64,000 nucleotides of DNA, from NCBI GenBank assembly GCA_028874365.1, contig JAPPJZ010000078.1:31959-95958 (forward strand), written 5' to 3'. Under the pieces are notes generated by a model that had not been told where the DNA came from, made no database searches, and saw nothing but the letters and a program-made list of their open reading frames with translations. Position 1 is the first letter of the stretch. Every line of letters starts with the position of its first letter. This DNA is from Chloroflexota bacterium (GTDB lineage: Bacteria > Chloroflexota > Dehalococcoidia > Bin125). Of the stretch, positions 45,186 through 53,345 are shown piece after piece. Position numbers and translations under genes: made by a program.

Positions 45186-46836
45186 GGATGCGTACCCGGC
45201 GATATGGTTCCCGACCCTTGCTCACCGACTCCAGCGCCTGATCGCTCGCCAGCTGATGTTGCAGCTTGCGGATGTAGGGATTCTGCGGCGTCAAATCGAC
45301 CGCCGACTGGCGGCCGGAGTGGATCTGCGAAATCGCCTCTTCAGCTTCGGACAGTGCGGCGGTCACTGCGTCGTTCGGCGCGGACCCTTTTGCGAGTGCC
45401 CGCAGGCTCTTCTCCATTTGCAACACCGTGTTGTGCTTCAGTACTGCGACCGGCAATCGTCGGGACTCAGCCAGCCGCAATTCCGGCGGCCGGCGCCGGA
45501 ATGCGGTCCGCAGCGTCAACAGCACGTCCGCCTCCTCTACCCGCTCCGCGATTGAGACGTTTGCGCCAGTCTCACGAATGGCTTCACGGAGCCGCGACAG
45601 CGACACGCCCAGCGGATAGATCTTCTGATGCGGGCCACTCGACGCGGTCCGCCCGCGTGAGGCAGTCCGACGCCTCAGTGGGGCCTCGTGCGCCGAGCCG
45701 TTACCGAACGACGGTCCACTGCGCGAACCCGGCTGCGCTCCGAATGCCCGCGATAGGAAGTCATTGGTTGACGCTTCGAATCCCGTCCAGGAATCATCGG
45801 AGACCACTGCATCGACGGAATCCGTCGACGTGTGAACAGCGCCATCATCATCCACTTCGCGGATCTCGGCCGCGACCGATTCGCCACGCAACAATGCGTC
45901 GACCGTCGTACCGATGTCCGAGTGCAGGGCCACACGAGTGAACGACTGAATCTCGACCAGCGCCTCGAAAGTCGGCGGAGCCTTGCGCTCGAGTACCGAT
46001 TTGCGGGTGCCTCGCCGCCGCGCTTCCTCGTCCGAAAGGGTCACCGTCTGGATTCCACCGATCAGGTCCACGAGGGTCGGATTGAGCATCAGGTTGGCCA
46101 GCGTGTTCCCGTGCGCGGTCGCAACCAGCTGTACGCCGCGTTCGGCAATGGTTCGCGCAGCCTGCGCCTCTAGCTCCGTGCCAATCTCGTCGATCACAAT
46201 CACTTCCGGCATGTGATTCTCAACCGCCTCGACCATCACCGAATGCTGCAACTCGGGCCGCTCCACCTGCATCCGGCGGGCCCGCCCGATGCCCGAATGC
46301 GGGATGTCCCCATCTCCGCCGATCTCGTTCGACGTGTCGACGATGATCACCCGCTTGCCCTGCTCGGCTAACACCCGCGCCGCTTCCCGCAGGATCGTCG
46401 TCTTGCCGACCCCGGGACGCCCCAACAACAGGATCGACGCCCCCGCCTGGACAAAGTCCTCGATCATCGAGACCGACCCGGACACGGCGCGGCCTACGCG
46501 CATCGTCAGGCCCACCACATCCTGCCGCCGATTACGAATACAGGCGATCCGATGCAGCGTCCGCGGGATACCGGCCCGGTTGTCTTTGCCGAAATCGCCC
46601 AGCCCCGACATCACCATCTGCAGTTCCGCCTCGGTCACCTCCGCCTCTCGCAGTTCGAGTTCATCCTCCAGGAATCGCGCATACGGGGGACGGCCGAGGT
46701 CGAGCACAATCTCCAGCAGATTGTCCTCGTCGCCGTGTTCGACGACTGCTCGGTGGATGCCTTCCGGCAGCGTGGTCAGAAGCGCCACCAGATCGTCGCT
46801 GTGCACTGCCGATGTCAAGTCGCTCATCGACCCCAT
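45175..46836 (-). CDS. AAA ATPase with C-terminal R3H domain (Ycf45/SpoIIIAA-like)
   Basis: This is a nucleic-acid-binding ATPase. An ATPase domain holds GRPGVGKTTILREAARVLAE near residue 140, DTSNEIGGDGDIPH and VIVIDEIGTELEAQAARTIA, as in SpoIIIAA and chloroplast Ycf45. After a linker of about 60 residues the C-terminal region includes an R3H motif (NPYIRKLQHQLASDQ), which binds single-stranded nucleic acid. The start is uncertain. The ATG at 46836 is used, but 46827 (ATG) and 46890 (GTG) are also possible. It leads tmk-thrB-lysC. Confidence 0.85.
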   Translation of the reverse strand: MGSMSDLTSAVHSDDLVALLTTLPEGIHRAVVEHGDEDNLLEIVLDLGRPPYARFLEDELELREAEVTEAELQMVMSGLGDFGKDNRAGIPRTLHRIACIRNRRQDVVGLTMRVGRAVSGSVSMIEDFVQAGASILLLGRPGVGKTTILREAARVLAEQGKRVIIVDTSNEIGGDGDIPHSGIGRARRMQVERPELQHSVMVEAVENHMPEVIVIDEIGTELEAQAARTIAERGVQLVATAHGNTLANLMLNPTLVDLIGGIQTVTLSDEEARRRGTRKSVLERKAPPTFEALVEIQSFTRVALHSDIGTTVDALLRGESVAAEIREVDDDGAVHTSTDSVDAVVSDDSWTGFEASTNDFLSRAFGAQPGSRSGPSFGNGSAHEAPLRRRTASRGRTASSGPHQKIYPLGVSLSRLREAIRETGANVSIAERVEEADVLLTLRTAFRRRPPELRLAESRRLPVAVLKHNTVLQMEKSLRALAKGSAPNDAVTAALSEAEEAISQIHSGRQSAVDLTPQNPYIRKLQHQLASDQALESVSKGREPYRRVRIHGG

Positions 46837-46967
46837 TCCGCGCTTGAGTCCGAACGGGTTCCCACTCACCGTCCTCGCTTCAGAACTCACACCGCTACGG
46901 GTGCATCAACGATGCCACTCCCGCTCGAATGCAGTCTATCGCGGTGCAGTAGCCCGCTGCCTGGGCT

Positions 46968-47831
46968 CTACGCGGTCGCAATCGCGGTCTCCAACTCGTC
47001 AACCTCGCCTCCGCCGGCCATGAGATACGACAGGCTCTCGAGCGTCAGCGTCTCGCTGCGCCGATCTTCAACCAGGCGTCCGCGCTGGAAGACCAGGAAT
47101 CGATCGCCCACCCAGAACGCGTGCTGTGGCTTCGGTGTCACCAGCACGACGGCTGTTCCGCGCTGCGCCGCGCGTCGAATCAGTCGAAGCACGGCGCCCG
47201 ATTGGCGTACCCCCAGCGCCGACGTCGGCTCGTCGAGGATCAACACGCGCGCGCCGTAGTACAGCGCCCGAGCGATGGCCAGACCCTGGCGCTCTCCGCC
47301 CGACAGGGTGTGCGCTGCGCGATCGGGGTCGCCCAGATCAACGCCCAGCTTCTCGAGCTCGGTCTGCATCGCCTCCTTGGCGTAGGCGACATCGAAACGC
47401 TGGAAAATTCCCCAACCCTTGACCGGCTCCGCTCCCATGAAGAAGTTGCGCCACAGCGACATCAACGGCGAGATCGCCAGGTCCTGGTAGACCGCCACAA
47501 TTCCCTGCGCGCGCGCCTGGCGCGGCGAGCCGAACTCAGTCGGCGTGCCGTCGAGCAGAATCTCCCCTTCGCTGGGCCGAATCAGGCCACAGAGCATCTT
47601 GATGAAGACCGATTTGCCGGCCCCGTTGTCTCCCACGACGCAGGTCACCTCACCTGCGCGCAGAGCCACGTTGACATCCTGCAGCGCTGTCACAGCACCG
47701 AACTGCCGACCCAACCCACGCACCTCCATGACCGGCACATCCTGTCGATCGGGCGGTGCCGCCGCGCCTTCTTCGTGTTCGGACATCTGCTCGGTTGTCA
47801 TGTCATGCTCCAACTCGCCGAGGGACGACAT
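46968..47831 (-). CDS. Sugar ABC transporter ATPase lacking the switch histidine
   Basis: This is a single-domain ATPase of the FrcA/RbsA-like sugar importers. It has Walker A GDNGAGKS, Q-loop VYQDLAI, signature LSGGERQGLAIARAL and Walker B VLILDEPTSALG. Where relatives have an ISH motif carrying the H-loop histidine, this protein has VTPKPQHAF, with proline (CCG) in the histidine position. The C-terminus FLVFQRGRLVEDRR and LMAGGGEV is FrcA-like. It is 287 residues and starts right after the permease stop. Confidence 0.88.
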   Translation of the reverse strand: MSSLGELEHDMTTEQMSEHEEGAAAPPDRQDVPVMEVRGLGRQFGAVTALQDVNVALRAGEVTCVVGDNGAGKSVFIKMLCGLIRPSEGEILLDGTPTEFGSPRQARAQGIVAVYQDLAISPLMSLWRNFFMGAEPVKGWGIFQRFDVAYAKEAMQTELEKLGVDLGDPDRAAHTLSGGERQGLAIARALYYGARVLILDEPTSALGVRQSGAVLRLIRRAAQRGTAVVLVTPKPQHAFWVGDRFLVFQRGRLVEDRRSETLTLESLSYLMAGGGEVDELETAIATA

Positions 47832-48872
47832 CTAGCCGGAACGCACCGTGCGCACCCGCTCGCCCACCACGTGGTTGATCAGCGTCGAGACCAGCAGCAG
47901 CACGCCCAGGAAGGCCCAGCGCCAGTCGGAGTTCCAACCGGCATGCGGTATCCCGACAAACGCGATGCCCCAGATCAACGCACCGATCGCGGGACCGACC
48001 GCCGATCCGTAGCCGCCGGCCATCCGGCAGCCACCGACCACGGCCGCGATGATGTAGAAGAACTCCGCGCCGACGCCCTGTCCTGCCTGCACGGACGTAT
48101 AGCGCACGGCGTTGCTCACGCCGACGAACCAGGCCGCGCCGGCCGTCAGCATGAACAGGCCAATCTTTGTCCCGTTCACGGGGACCCCGACGGCCCGCGC
48201 CGCCTCGCGATCGCCGCCGGTGGCGAAGATCCAGTTGCCGATCTTGGTCCGCCACAGGATCCACGTTGCGATCAGCGTGAAGCCGCCCCACCAGAGCAGC
48301 GAAATGCGGAAATCCGAGGGCGCCGTACCGAACACAGTCGCCACAATCGCGTGTAGCGAGTCGAACCCGGCCGCTTCGTCAATGTTCTCGATCAGCGCAT
48401 CACCGGTGAAGTACTTCGACAGTGCGACGTTCGCTCCGCGCAGTCCGAAGAAGGTGCCGAGGGTGACCACGAAGGAGGGCAGCCCCGTCCAGACCACGAT
48501 CACGCCGTTCCACAGCCCGAGCGCGAGACAGATCCCCAGTGAGAGCACCAGCGCCAGCCAGAGGTTCATCCCCCACTCGGTCGCCATGATTCCCAGCAAC
48601 GCCCCGGCCGTTCCGACCATCACACCGGCCGAAAGGTCGAACTCGCCGCTGATCATCAACAAGCCGACGGCGACGGCGATGATCCCGTACGGCCAGGCGG
48701 TATCCAGCACCCGAGCAATGGTCGGAATCTCGACCATCGCGCCTGAACTCGCGATGCTGAAGAAGATGAACAGCAACGCCGCCGCCACCAGAGAACCCAG
48801 CTCCGGGCGCAACACCGCCGTTCGCACCCACGGTCGCTCCTTGCCAAACGCGGGTAGCTGCAACAGTGACAC
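47832..48872 (-). CDS. Sugar ABC transporter permease (RbsC/FrcC type)
   Basis: This is an inner-membrane permease of the BPD_transp_2 family, with about ten hydrophobic segments. Typical stretches are LLMISGEFDLSAGVMVGTAG and VVTLGTFFGLRGANVALSKY, and GAEFFYIIAAVVGGCRMAGG YGSAVGPAIGALIWG. It is 346 residues, starts with GTG and has a GGGAAGG site upstream. It would work with the adjacent ATPase and binding proteins, probably as a homodimer. Confidence 0.9.
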   Translation of the reverse strand: MSLLQLPAFGKERPWVRTAVLRPELGSLVAAALLFIFFSIASSGAMVEIPTIARVLDTAWPYGIIAVAVGLLMISGEFDLSAGVMVGTAGALLGIMATEWGMNLWLALVLSLGICLALGLWNGVIVVWTGLPSFVVTLGTFFGLRGANVALSKYFTGDALIENIDEAAGFDSLHAIVATVFGTAPSDFRISLLWWGGFTLIATWILWRTKIGNWIFATGGDREAARAVGVPVNGTKIGLFMLTAGAAWFVGVSNAVRYTSVQAGQGVGAEFFYIIAAVVGGCRMAGGYGSAVGPAIGALIWGIAFVGIPHAGWNSDWRWAFLGVLLLVSTLINHVVGERVRTVRSG

Positions 48873-48905
48873 CGATACGCCTTCCCTTCGGCGGATGCCC
48901 GCAGA

Positions 48906-49946
48906 CTACTCGTTCGATTGTTCGCCGGCGGCCACACTCGCGCCCGTCCGCTGCGTCGCTTCGCGTACGCGCTGCACGTTGTTGATGTCAACGAATCCTG
49001 GTCCCAACAACACGCCACGGCCGGCGATCCACTGCAACATCGCGTCCGCCAGCTCATCGCCCTGGGTCAGCTCGGAGTACTGGACCAGGCGAGCGTATGC
49101 CACCGGCAGATAGCCCTGCAGGTACGGTTGCTGATCCACGGCGAACTCGACCCGTCCGTCTTCGATCGCGTCCAATACCTCGTCGTTCAGCTCAAACACC
49201 GCGTGCACCACCGTCCTGCCTCCGGATTGTGATGCTCGGACCTCCTCGATTGCAGACGCAGCGGCGTTCATCACCAGCGTGTTCATCGTCAAGACTGAGT
49301 CGATTGTCGGATCGTTCGTCAACGCCGAACTAATCTGTTCCTCTACCCCACCCGCCGGATCGACGATCAGGTCGGTCCACTCGCCGGTCCTCGACCCCGC
49401 CCGATTACAGCGCGTTTCCAGCGCTACGTTTTTGACCTCGTGCCGAACGCAGAGCAAGTGCGTCGATCCAACCTCGGCCAGGCGATCGCCCACCGCCAAC
49501 CCGGCGACCGTTTCCACCTGGCCGAAGTACGAATCCACCCCCAACTCGGCTCCGGCCGTGTCCCCGACATTGACCACGAACACCGTCACGCCGATGACCA
49601 CGGCTTCTCGGACGACCTCAGACAACGCCTCAGGATCCGACAACGTCACCACAAGCACGTCGAATCCTTGCTGCACGGCCTCGTCGATCAATCGGACCCG
49701 TTGTTCGCTGTCCGGGGTCGAACGCCAGTAGAGATTCACGTCGAACGCCCTGGCCGCGTCTTCCGCGCCGGCCCTGATCTCCTCCCAGAACGGATCGCCT
49801 TCCGCCCCATGCACAATCATCGCTACCGACATCGGCGGCGCCAGACCAAGCCCGAGCCGTTCCCGAGCCGCCTCCGCACAGCTTGCAACGACCGCGCCAA
49901 CCGCGCACAGCATCAGAAGCAACACCACCAGCCGCAGGCGCCTCAT
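48906..49946 (-). CDS. Sugar-binding lipoprotein of the ABC importer (SBP 1)
   Basis: This is a periplasmic-binding-protein type 1 (Peripla_BP_4) receptor. A lipoprotein signal ends in VVASC at about residue 23. The core has VAMIVHGAEGDPFWEEIRAG and FDVLVVTLSDPEALSEVVRE, and VDQQPYLQGYLPVAYARLVQ and GPGFVDINNVQ. It is 346 residues. Its ATG overlaps the SBP 2 stop (TGATG). It is clearly paralogous to SBP 2, including a cysteine pair in LCVRHEVKNVALETRC. The ligand is unknown. Confidence 0.88.
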   Translation of the reverse strand: MRRLRLVVLLLMLCAVGAVVASCAEAARERLGLGLAPPMSVAMIVHGAEGDPFWEEIRAGAEDAARAFDVNLYWRSTPDSEQRVRLIDEAVQQGFDVLVVTLSDPEALSEVVREAVVIGVTVFVVNVGDTAGAELGVDSYFGQVETVAGLAVGDRLAEVGSTHLLCVRHEVKNVALETRCNRAGSRTGEWTDLIVDPAGGVEEQISSALTNDPTIDSVLTMNTLVMNAAASAIEEVRASQSGGRTVVHAVFELNDEVLDAIEDGRVEFAVDQQPYLQGYLPVAYARLVQYSELTQGDELADAMLQWIAGRGVLLGPGFVDINNVQRVREATQRTGASVAAGEQSNE

Positions 49947-50995
49947 CAATCACCGCCCAACTGCGGGAACCGCCGCACATTCGACTTGTCGACGAATCCT
50001 GGCCCCGTGACCAACCGGCCCGACGCCGCCCATCGCTCCAGCCCCGCGAGGATCCCGCCCGTTTCCAGCTCAATCTCCAGGGAACGGAAGTACGCAAACG
50101 CGATCGGCAAGAATCCCTGCAGGTATGCCTGCTGATCCACGGCAAACAGGACATCACCAGCTTCGATCGCTTCGAGAATGGCCGGCGACACGTCGAACGT
50201 CGCCAGCCGTGCCGACGATCCGGACGATTCGATCGCGGACATCGCCAACTCGGCAATACTCGAGTTCAGCGCCAGGACGCCATCGATGCTTGGATCGGCC
50301 TGTAGAAGATTGGCAATCTCTCCGGTGGTCGAAACCCGATCCGCCGTGCCGGTCACAAACAGGCGCTGCATCGAGCCACCGGCCGCCTCCATGGCCAGGC
50401 CGGCATTCGCGCAGCGCGATTCCAGGCCGACGTTGCCCGCCTCGTGGATCACACAAAGCAGCTTGTTCACCCCGGCCAGCACCAGGCGTTCTCCCGCGCC
50501 CAGCCCCGCGACCCCATCCGGCTGCCCGAAGTGCGTGACCGCGCCGAACTCGCGACCGCGTTCCTCGCCCGAGTTGATCGACATCACCAGCAGACCCGCA
50601 GCGACCGCCGAACGGATCGATTGCTCAAGGGCATCCGGATCGGCTAGCGAGACGATCAGCACGTCGTAGCCGAGTGCCACCGCGTTGTCGACCAGTCGCA
50701 CCTGCTCGTTGACGTTGCCGTCGCCGTCGTACAGCAACTCGATTCCGAACTCGCGCTGGGCCGCAAATGCCCCGGCTGCTACCTCATCCCAGAACGGGTC
50801 GCCAATCCCGCCGTGCGTGATCATGGCCACGCGGATCTCAGTCGGCGGCAGGACACCCGTCCCTGCCTGAAACGACACGTCCTCGTCGACCCGACAGATG
50901 TAGGCCGCGATCATCGCCAGGGCAACCAGGCCGGCAAGGACCAGCCATCGCAACCAGCCCTCATTCGCGAGCCGCTCAACCCGTCGTGCGAGCAC
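49946..50995 (-). CDS. Membrane-anchored sugar-binding protein (SBP 2)
   Basis: This is a paralogue of SBP 1 with the same motif order: VAMITHGGIGDPFWDEVAAG, YDVLIVSLADPDALEQSIRS, FAVDQQAYLQGFLPIAFAYF and GPGFVDKSNV. Instead of a clear lipobox it has an N-terminal membrane segment at about residues 15-34 (WLRWLVLAGLVALAMIAAYI). It is 349 residues. The start is GTG with GGGAG six bases ahead. It is first in the importer operon and divergent from a phosphoesterase. Confidence 0.87.
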   Translation of the reverse strand: MLARRVERLANEGWLRWLVLAGLVALAMIAAYICRVDEDVSFQAGTGVLPPTEIRVAMITHGGIGDPFWDEVAAGAFAAQREFGIELLYDGDGNVNEQVRLVDNAVALGYDVLIVSLADPDALEQSIRSAVAAGLLVMSINSGEERGREFGAVTHFGQPDGVAGLGAGERLVLAGVNKLLCVIHEAGNVGLESRCANAGLAMEAAGGSMQRLFVTGTADRVSTTGEIANLLQADPSIDGVLALNSSIAELAMSAIESSGSSARLATFDVSPAILEAIEAGDVLFAVDQQAYLQGFLPIAFAYFRSLEIELETGGILAGLERWAASGRLVTGPGFVDKSNVRRFPQLGGD

Positions 50996-51024
50996 GCCCT
51001 ACTCCCTGCTCCGACATTTCGTGA

Positions 51025-51059
51025 GCAGCGCGCATTTCACGCAAGGATCAGCGCGCTGC
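51025..51059. repeat. Nine-base inverted repeat in the divergent importer/phosphoesterase gap
   Basis: GCAGCGCGC and its exact reverse complement GCGCGCTGC are separated by 17 bases in the 86-base gap between two divergent genes. The placement suits an operator for a dimeric regulator or a stable RNA hairpin. No regulator gene is adjacent. Confidence 0.45.
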
Positions 51060-51068
51060 AGGTCACGC

Positions 51069-51074
51069 TAGGCT
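51069..51074 (+). promoter_or_regulatory. -10 element positioned for a leaderless phosphoesterase transcript
   Basis: TAGGCT (TAnnnT) ends seven bases before the ATG at 51082, so transcription could start at the start codon. No ribosome-binding site is visible. Confidence 0.3.
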
Positions 51075-51081
51075 ACCAATC

Positions 51082-51657
51082 ATGCGCATCGGTCTGATTT
51101 CCGACACACATGTCCCCGAAGCCGGCACCGAACTCTGGCCCCAACTCTGGGATCGGATCAAGACCGCTGATGTCCTGCTGCACGGCGGCGATATCCACGA
51201 CATCGCCCTGATCGACAAGCTGGAGCAGGTGGCGCCGATCTATGTCGCGCGAGGCAACGGCGACGATGGCTCCGGCGGACGCCCGGTCCAACCGGAAGAT
51301 CCACGTCTGCGCGAGGCTTGGTCGTTGGAATTCGAAGGCTTTCGCTTTGGTCTCACCCACGACATGGCCCTGCCCGAGTGGCCGCCCTACCGCACCGTGG
51401 AATCGATGATGGACCACTACTTCGGAGCGCCGCAGCACGTCGTCGTCCACGGCGACACCCATGTGGCATCGATCGAGACGATCCGCGGAGTCCTGCTGAT
51501 CAACCCCGGCAGTCCAATGTATCCCCGCAATCTCGACACCAGGTTAGGCACGTTGGGGTTCATCGAGATCGAGAACGGGCGACTGCACGCCTGGCTCGAA
51601 CAACTGGATGACCACGGTTCGCACGTCGTACGGGAGCAACCGAAGTACGCCTATTGA
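51082..51657 (+). CDS. YfcE/MJ0936-type metallophosphoesterase
   Basis: This is a calcineurin-like phosphodiesterase with a dinuclear metal site. The motifs appear in order: GLISDTH (residues 4-10), LHGGDIHD, ARGNGDDG, LTHDMALP and HGDTHV. It is 191 residues. The last motif is HGDTH where relatives usually have HGHTH, so one ligand position is Asp. The natural substrate is unknown. Confidence 0.88.
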   Translation: MRIGLISDTHVPEAGTELWPQLWDRIKTADVLLHGGDIHDIALIDKLEQVAPIYVARGNGDDGSGGRPVQPEDPRLREAWSLEFEGFRFGLTHDMALPEWPPYRTVESMMDHYFGAPQHVVVHGDTHVASIETIRGVLLINPGSPMYPRNLDTRLGTLGFIEIENGRLHAWLEQLDDHGSHVVREQPKYAY

Positions 51658-51695
51658 CGTCGCCGCTCGTCTACCCACGAGCGCGCGTCAGCGAA

Positions 51696-51701
51696 TACGC
51701 T
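51696..51701 (+). promoter_or_regulatory. -10 element positioned for a leaderless usp transcript
   Basis: TACGCT (TAnnnT) ends six bases before the ATG at 51708. No ribosome-binding site precedes that ATG. It is the third such arrangement on the plus strand here. Confidence 0.3.
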
Positions 51702-51707
51702 ACGCAG

Positions 51708-52223
51708 ATGGCCGGCATTTCCGTCCTCGTTCCGTTCGATCGCTCGCGGGAAGCTCGCCGAGGATTGGATGTCGCCCTCCACCTGGCCAGAATCGACCGG
51801 CGCAAGTCGCGGGTCATGCCGATCTACGTGGTCGAGGTCGATCGCGCTTATCCCGTCGATTGCGATCTGCCCCAGCAGTCGGCCCAGGGTGAGGCGTGCC
51901 TCGCCGAGGCGGAAGCCGCGGCCAAACAGGCCAAGGTCACGTGCGAGGCGATATTGCTCCAGGCTCGCAATGCCGGTCCCGCCGTGGTTGATCTTGCGGC
52001 GACTGAACAAATCGATCTGGTCGTCCTCGGCGTCTCGCACGCCAACACCGTCTTCGGCGGCAGCGGCGAGCAGACCGCCCTGGTACGCGGCGCAGGCGCA
52101 GGCATCGACCTCGGCCACACCGCCGACTACATCCTCTCGCACGCGCCCTGCGAGGTCGTCGTCGTCCGAGAACCGGCGCTGAGCCACGCGCCACCGGTCC
52201 CCCACGAGTTCGTCGGTCGCTGA
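51708..52223 (+). CDS. UspA-family universal stress protein
   Basis: This is a single Usp domain of 171 residues. It opens MAGISVLVPFDRSREARRGL and contains DLVVLGVSHANTVFGGSGEQ and a C-terminal ADYILSHAPCEVVVVREP. The usual ATP loop GxxGxx(9)GS/T is only partly recognisable, so nucleotide binding is uncertain. A TTG-started longer frame begins at 51654 but the ATG at 51708 fits better. It precedes two TrkA-type genes, so a role linked to ion homeostasis is plausible. Confidence 0.8.
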   Translation: MAGISVLVPFDRSREARRGLDVALHLARIDRRKSRVMPIYVVEVDRAYPVDCDLPQQSAQGEACLAEAEAAAKQAKVTCEAILLQARNAGPAVVDLAATEQIDLVVLGVSHANTVFGGSGEQTALVRGAGAGIDLGHTADYILSHAPCEVVVVREPALSHAPPVPHEFVGR

Positions 52224-52250
52224 GTCGCAACGGAAACGGTCCCGATCGCC

Positions 52251-52676
52251 ATGCGTGTCGTCATCATGGGCTGCGGACGACTGGGGTCCACACTCGCCCA
52301 GGAACTTGACCGCGAGGGACATCAGGTCACCGTGATTGATGTTGACGCCGGCGCATTCAATTGGCTTGATGAGGACTTTCGCGGCTCGACCATTGTCGGA
52401 GCCGGAGAGGACGTCGAAGTACAGCAGGCCGCTGGCGTCCCGCGCGCCGAGGTCTTCCTCGCGCTGGCCAATGGCGACAATCGCAACGCCATGGCGGTGC
52501 AGGTCGCCAAGCACATTCACAATGCACCAAGAGTCGTGGCGCGCATCTACGACCCAGAGCGTGCCGACGTCTATCGCCAACTCGGAATCAACGTCGTCAA
52601 TCCCACCACCATCCTCGATCAGATGGTGCGAGAAGCCGCCTTCGGTGAGGACGAATCGAATCGGGCGGCCACCTGA
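52251..52676 (+). CDS. TrkA-N (RCK) domain protein, short form
   Basis: This is a Rossmann NAD-binding regulatory subunit of potassium uptake systems. It starts MRVVIMGCGRLGSTLAQELD with the GxGxxG loop and ends the first strand pair in VIDVDAG. It is 141 residues and lacks the C-terminal TrkA-C domain, unlike the next gene. No TrkH/KtrB channel gene is nearby. The pair may form a hetero-ring. Confidence 0.88.
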   Translation: MRVVIMGCGRLGSTLAQELDREGHQVTVIDVDAGAFNWLDEDFRGSTIVGAGEDVEVQQAAGVPRAEVFLALANGDNRNAMAVQVAKHIHNAPRVVARIYDPERADVYRQLGINVVNPTTILDQMVREAAFGEDESNRAAT

Positions 52677-52678
52677 TC

Positions 52679-53341
52679 ATGTACGTCATTCTCGTCGGCG
52701 GCGGCAAGGTCGGTCGCGGCGCGGCCCACGACCTGATCCAGATGGGCCACGAGGTCTGCGTCGTTGAACGCGACGGCAACACCGCCTGGTCGCTCAACAA
52801 CGAACTCGGCGAGGTCGCCCTGCTTGGCGACGGCGCTGAGATTCACGTCCAACGAGCCGCCGGCATGAACCGCGCCGATGTCGTGGTCGCCTGCACCGGC
52901 CGCGATCAGGTCAACCTGGCCGTCGCACAAACCGCCCAGACGCGCTTCAACGTGCCCAAGGTGATCGCTCGAATCAATGATCCGCGCAACGAACGTATCT
53001 TTCGCTCCCTCGGATTCCTCAACACGATCTCAGCCACCACCGCAATCGTCAGCGCGATCGAGCAAGAGGTCAGCGCAGGACTCTCACGCCTGACACAGCT
53101 CAGATCGTCGGCGTTTGTGTTGGCCGAACTCGTGATTCCCCAGGTTGCCCCGGCGGTGGGATGTCAGGTGCGCGATCTCAACCTGCCCCCGCACACTGTG
53201 CTGGCCCTCATTGTGCGCGACGACGACGAGCCCGAGATTCCAGGACCAAACACCATGATCCAGTCTGGGGACATCGTCATCGCGGTGACCCAACCTCAGC
53301 ATGAGTCAGGTCTGCGCGCTGCGTTGACCGGAGAAGCGTAG
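52679..53341 (+). CDS. TrkA family protein with TrkA-N and TrkA-C domains
   Basis: This is the second RCK protein, starting two bases after the previous stop. It opens MYVILVGGGKVGRGAAHDLI, and the TrkA-C domain covers about residues 145-215 (AVGCQVRDLNLPPHTVLALI, then MIQSGDIVIAVTQPQ). It is 220 residues. It is probably the ligand-responsive partner of the short protein, gating a channel encoded elsewhere. Confidence 0.9.
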   Translation: MYVILVGGGKVGRGAAHDLIQMGHEVCVVERDGNTAWSLNNELGEVALLGDGAEIHVQRAAGMNRADVVVACTGRDQVNLAVAQTAQTRFNVPKVIARINDPRNERIFRSLGFLNTISATTAIVSAIEQEVSAGLSRLTQLRSSAFVLAELVIPQVAPAVGCQVRDLNLPPHTVLALIVRDDDEPEIPGPNTMIQSGDIVIAVTQPQHESGLRAALTGEA

Positions 53342-53345
53342 CCAG

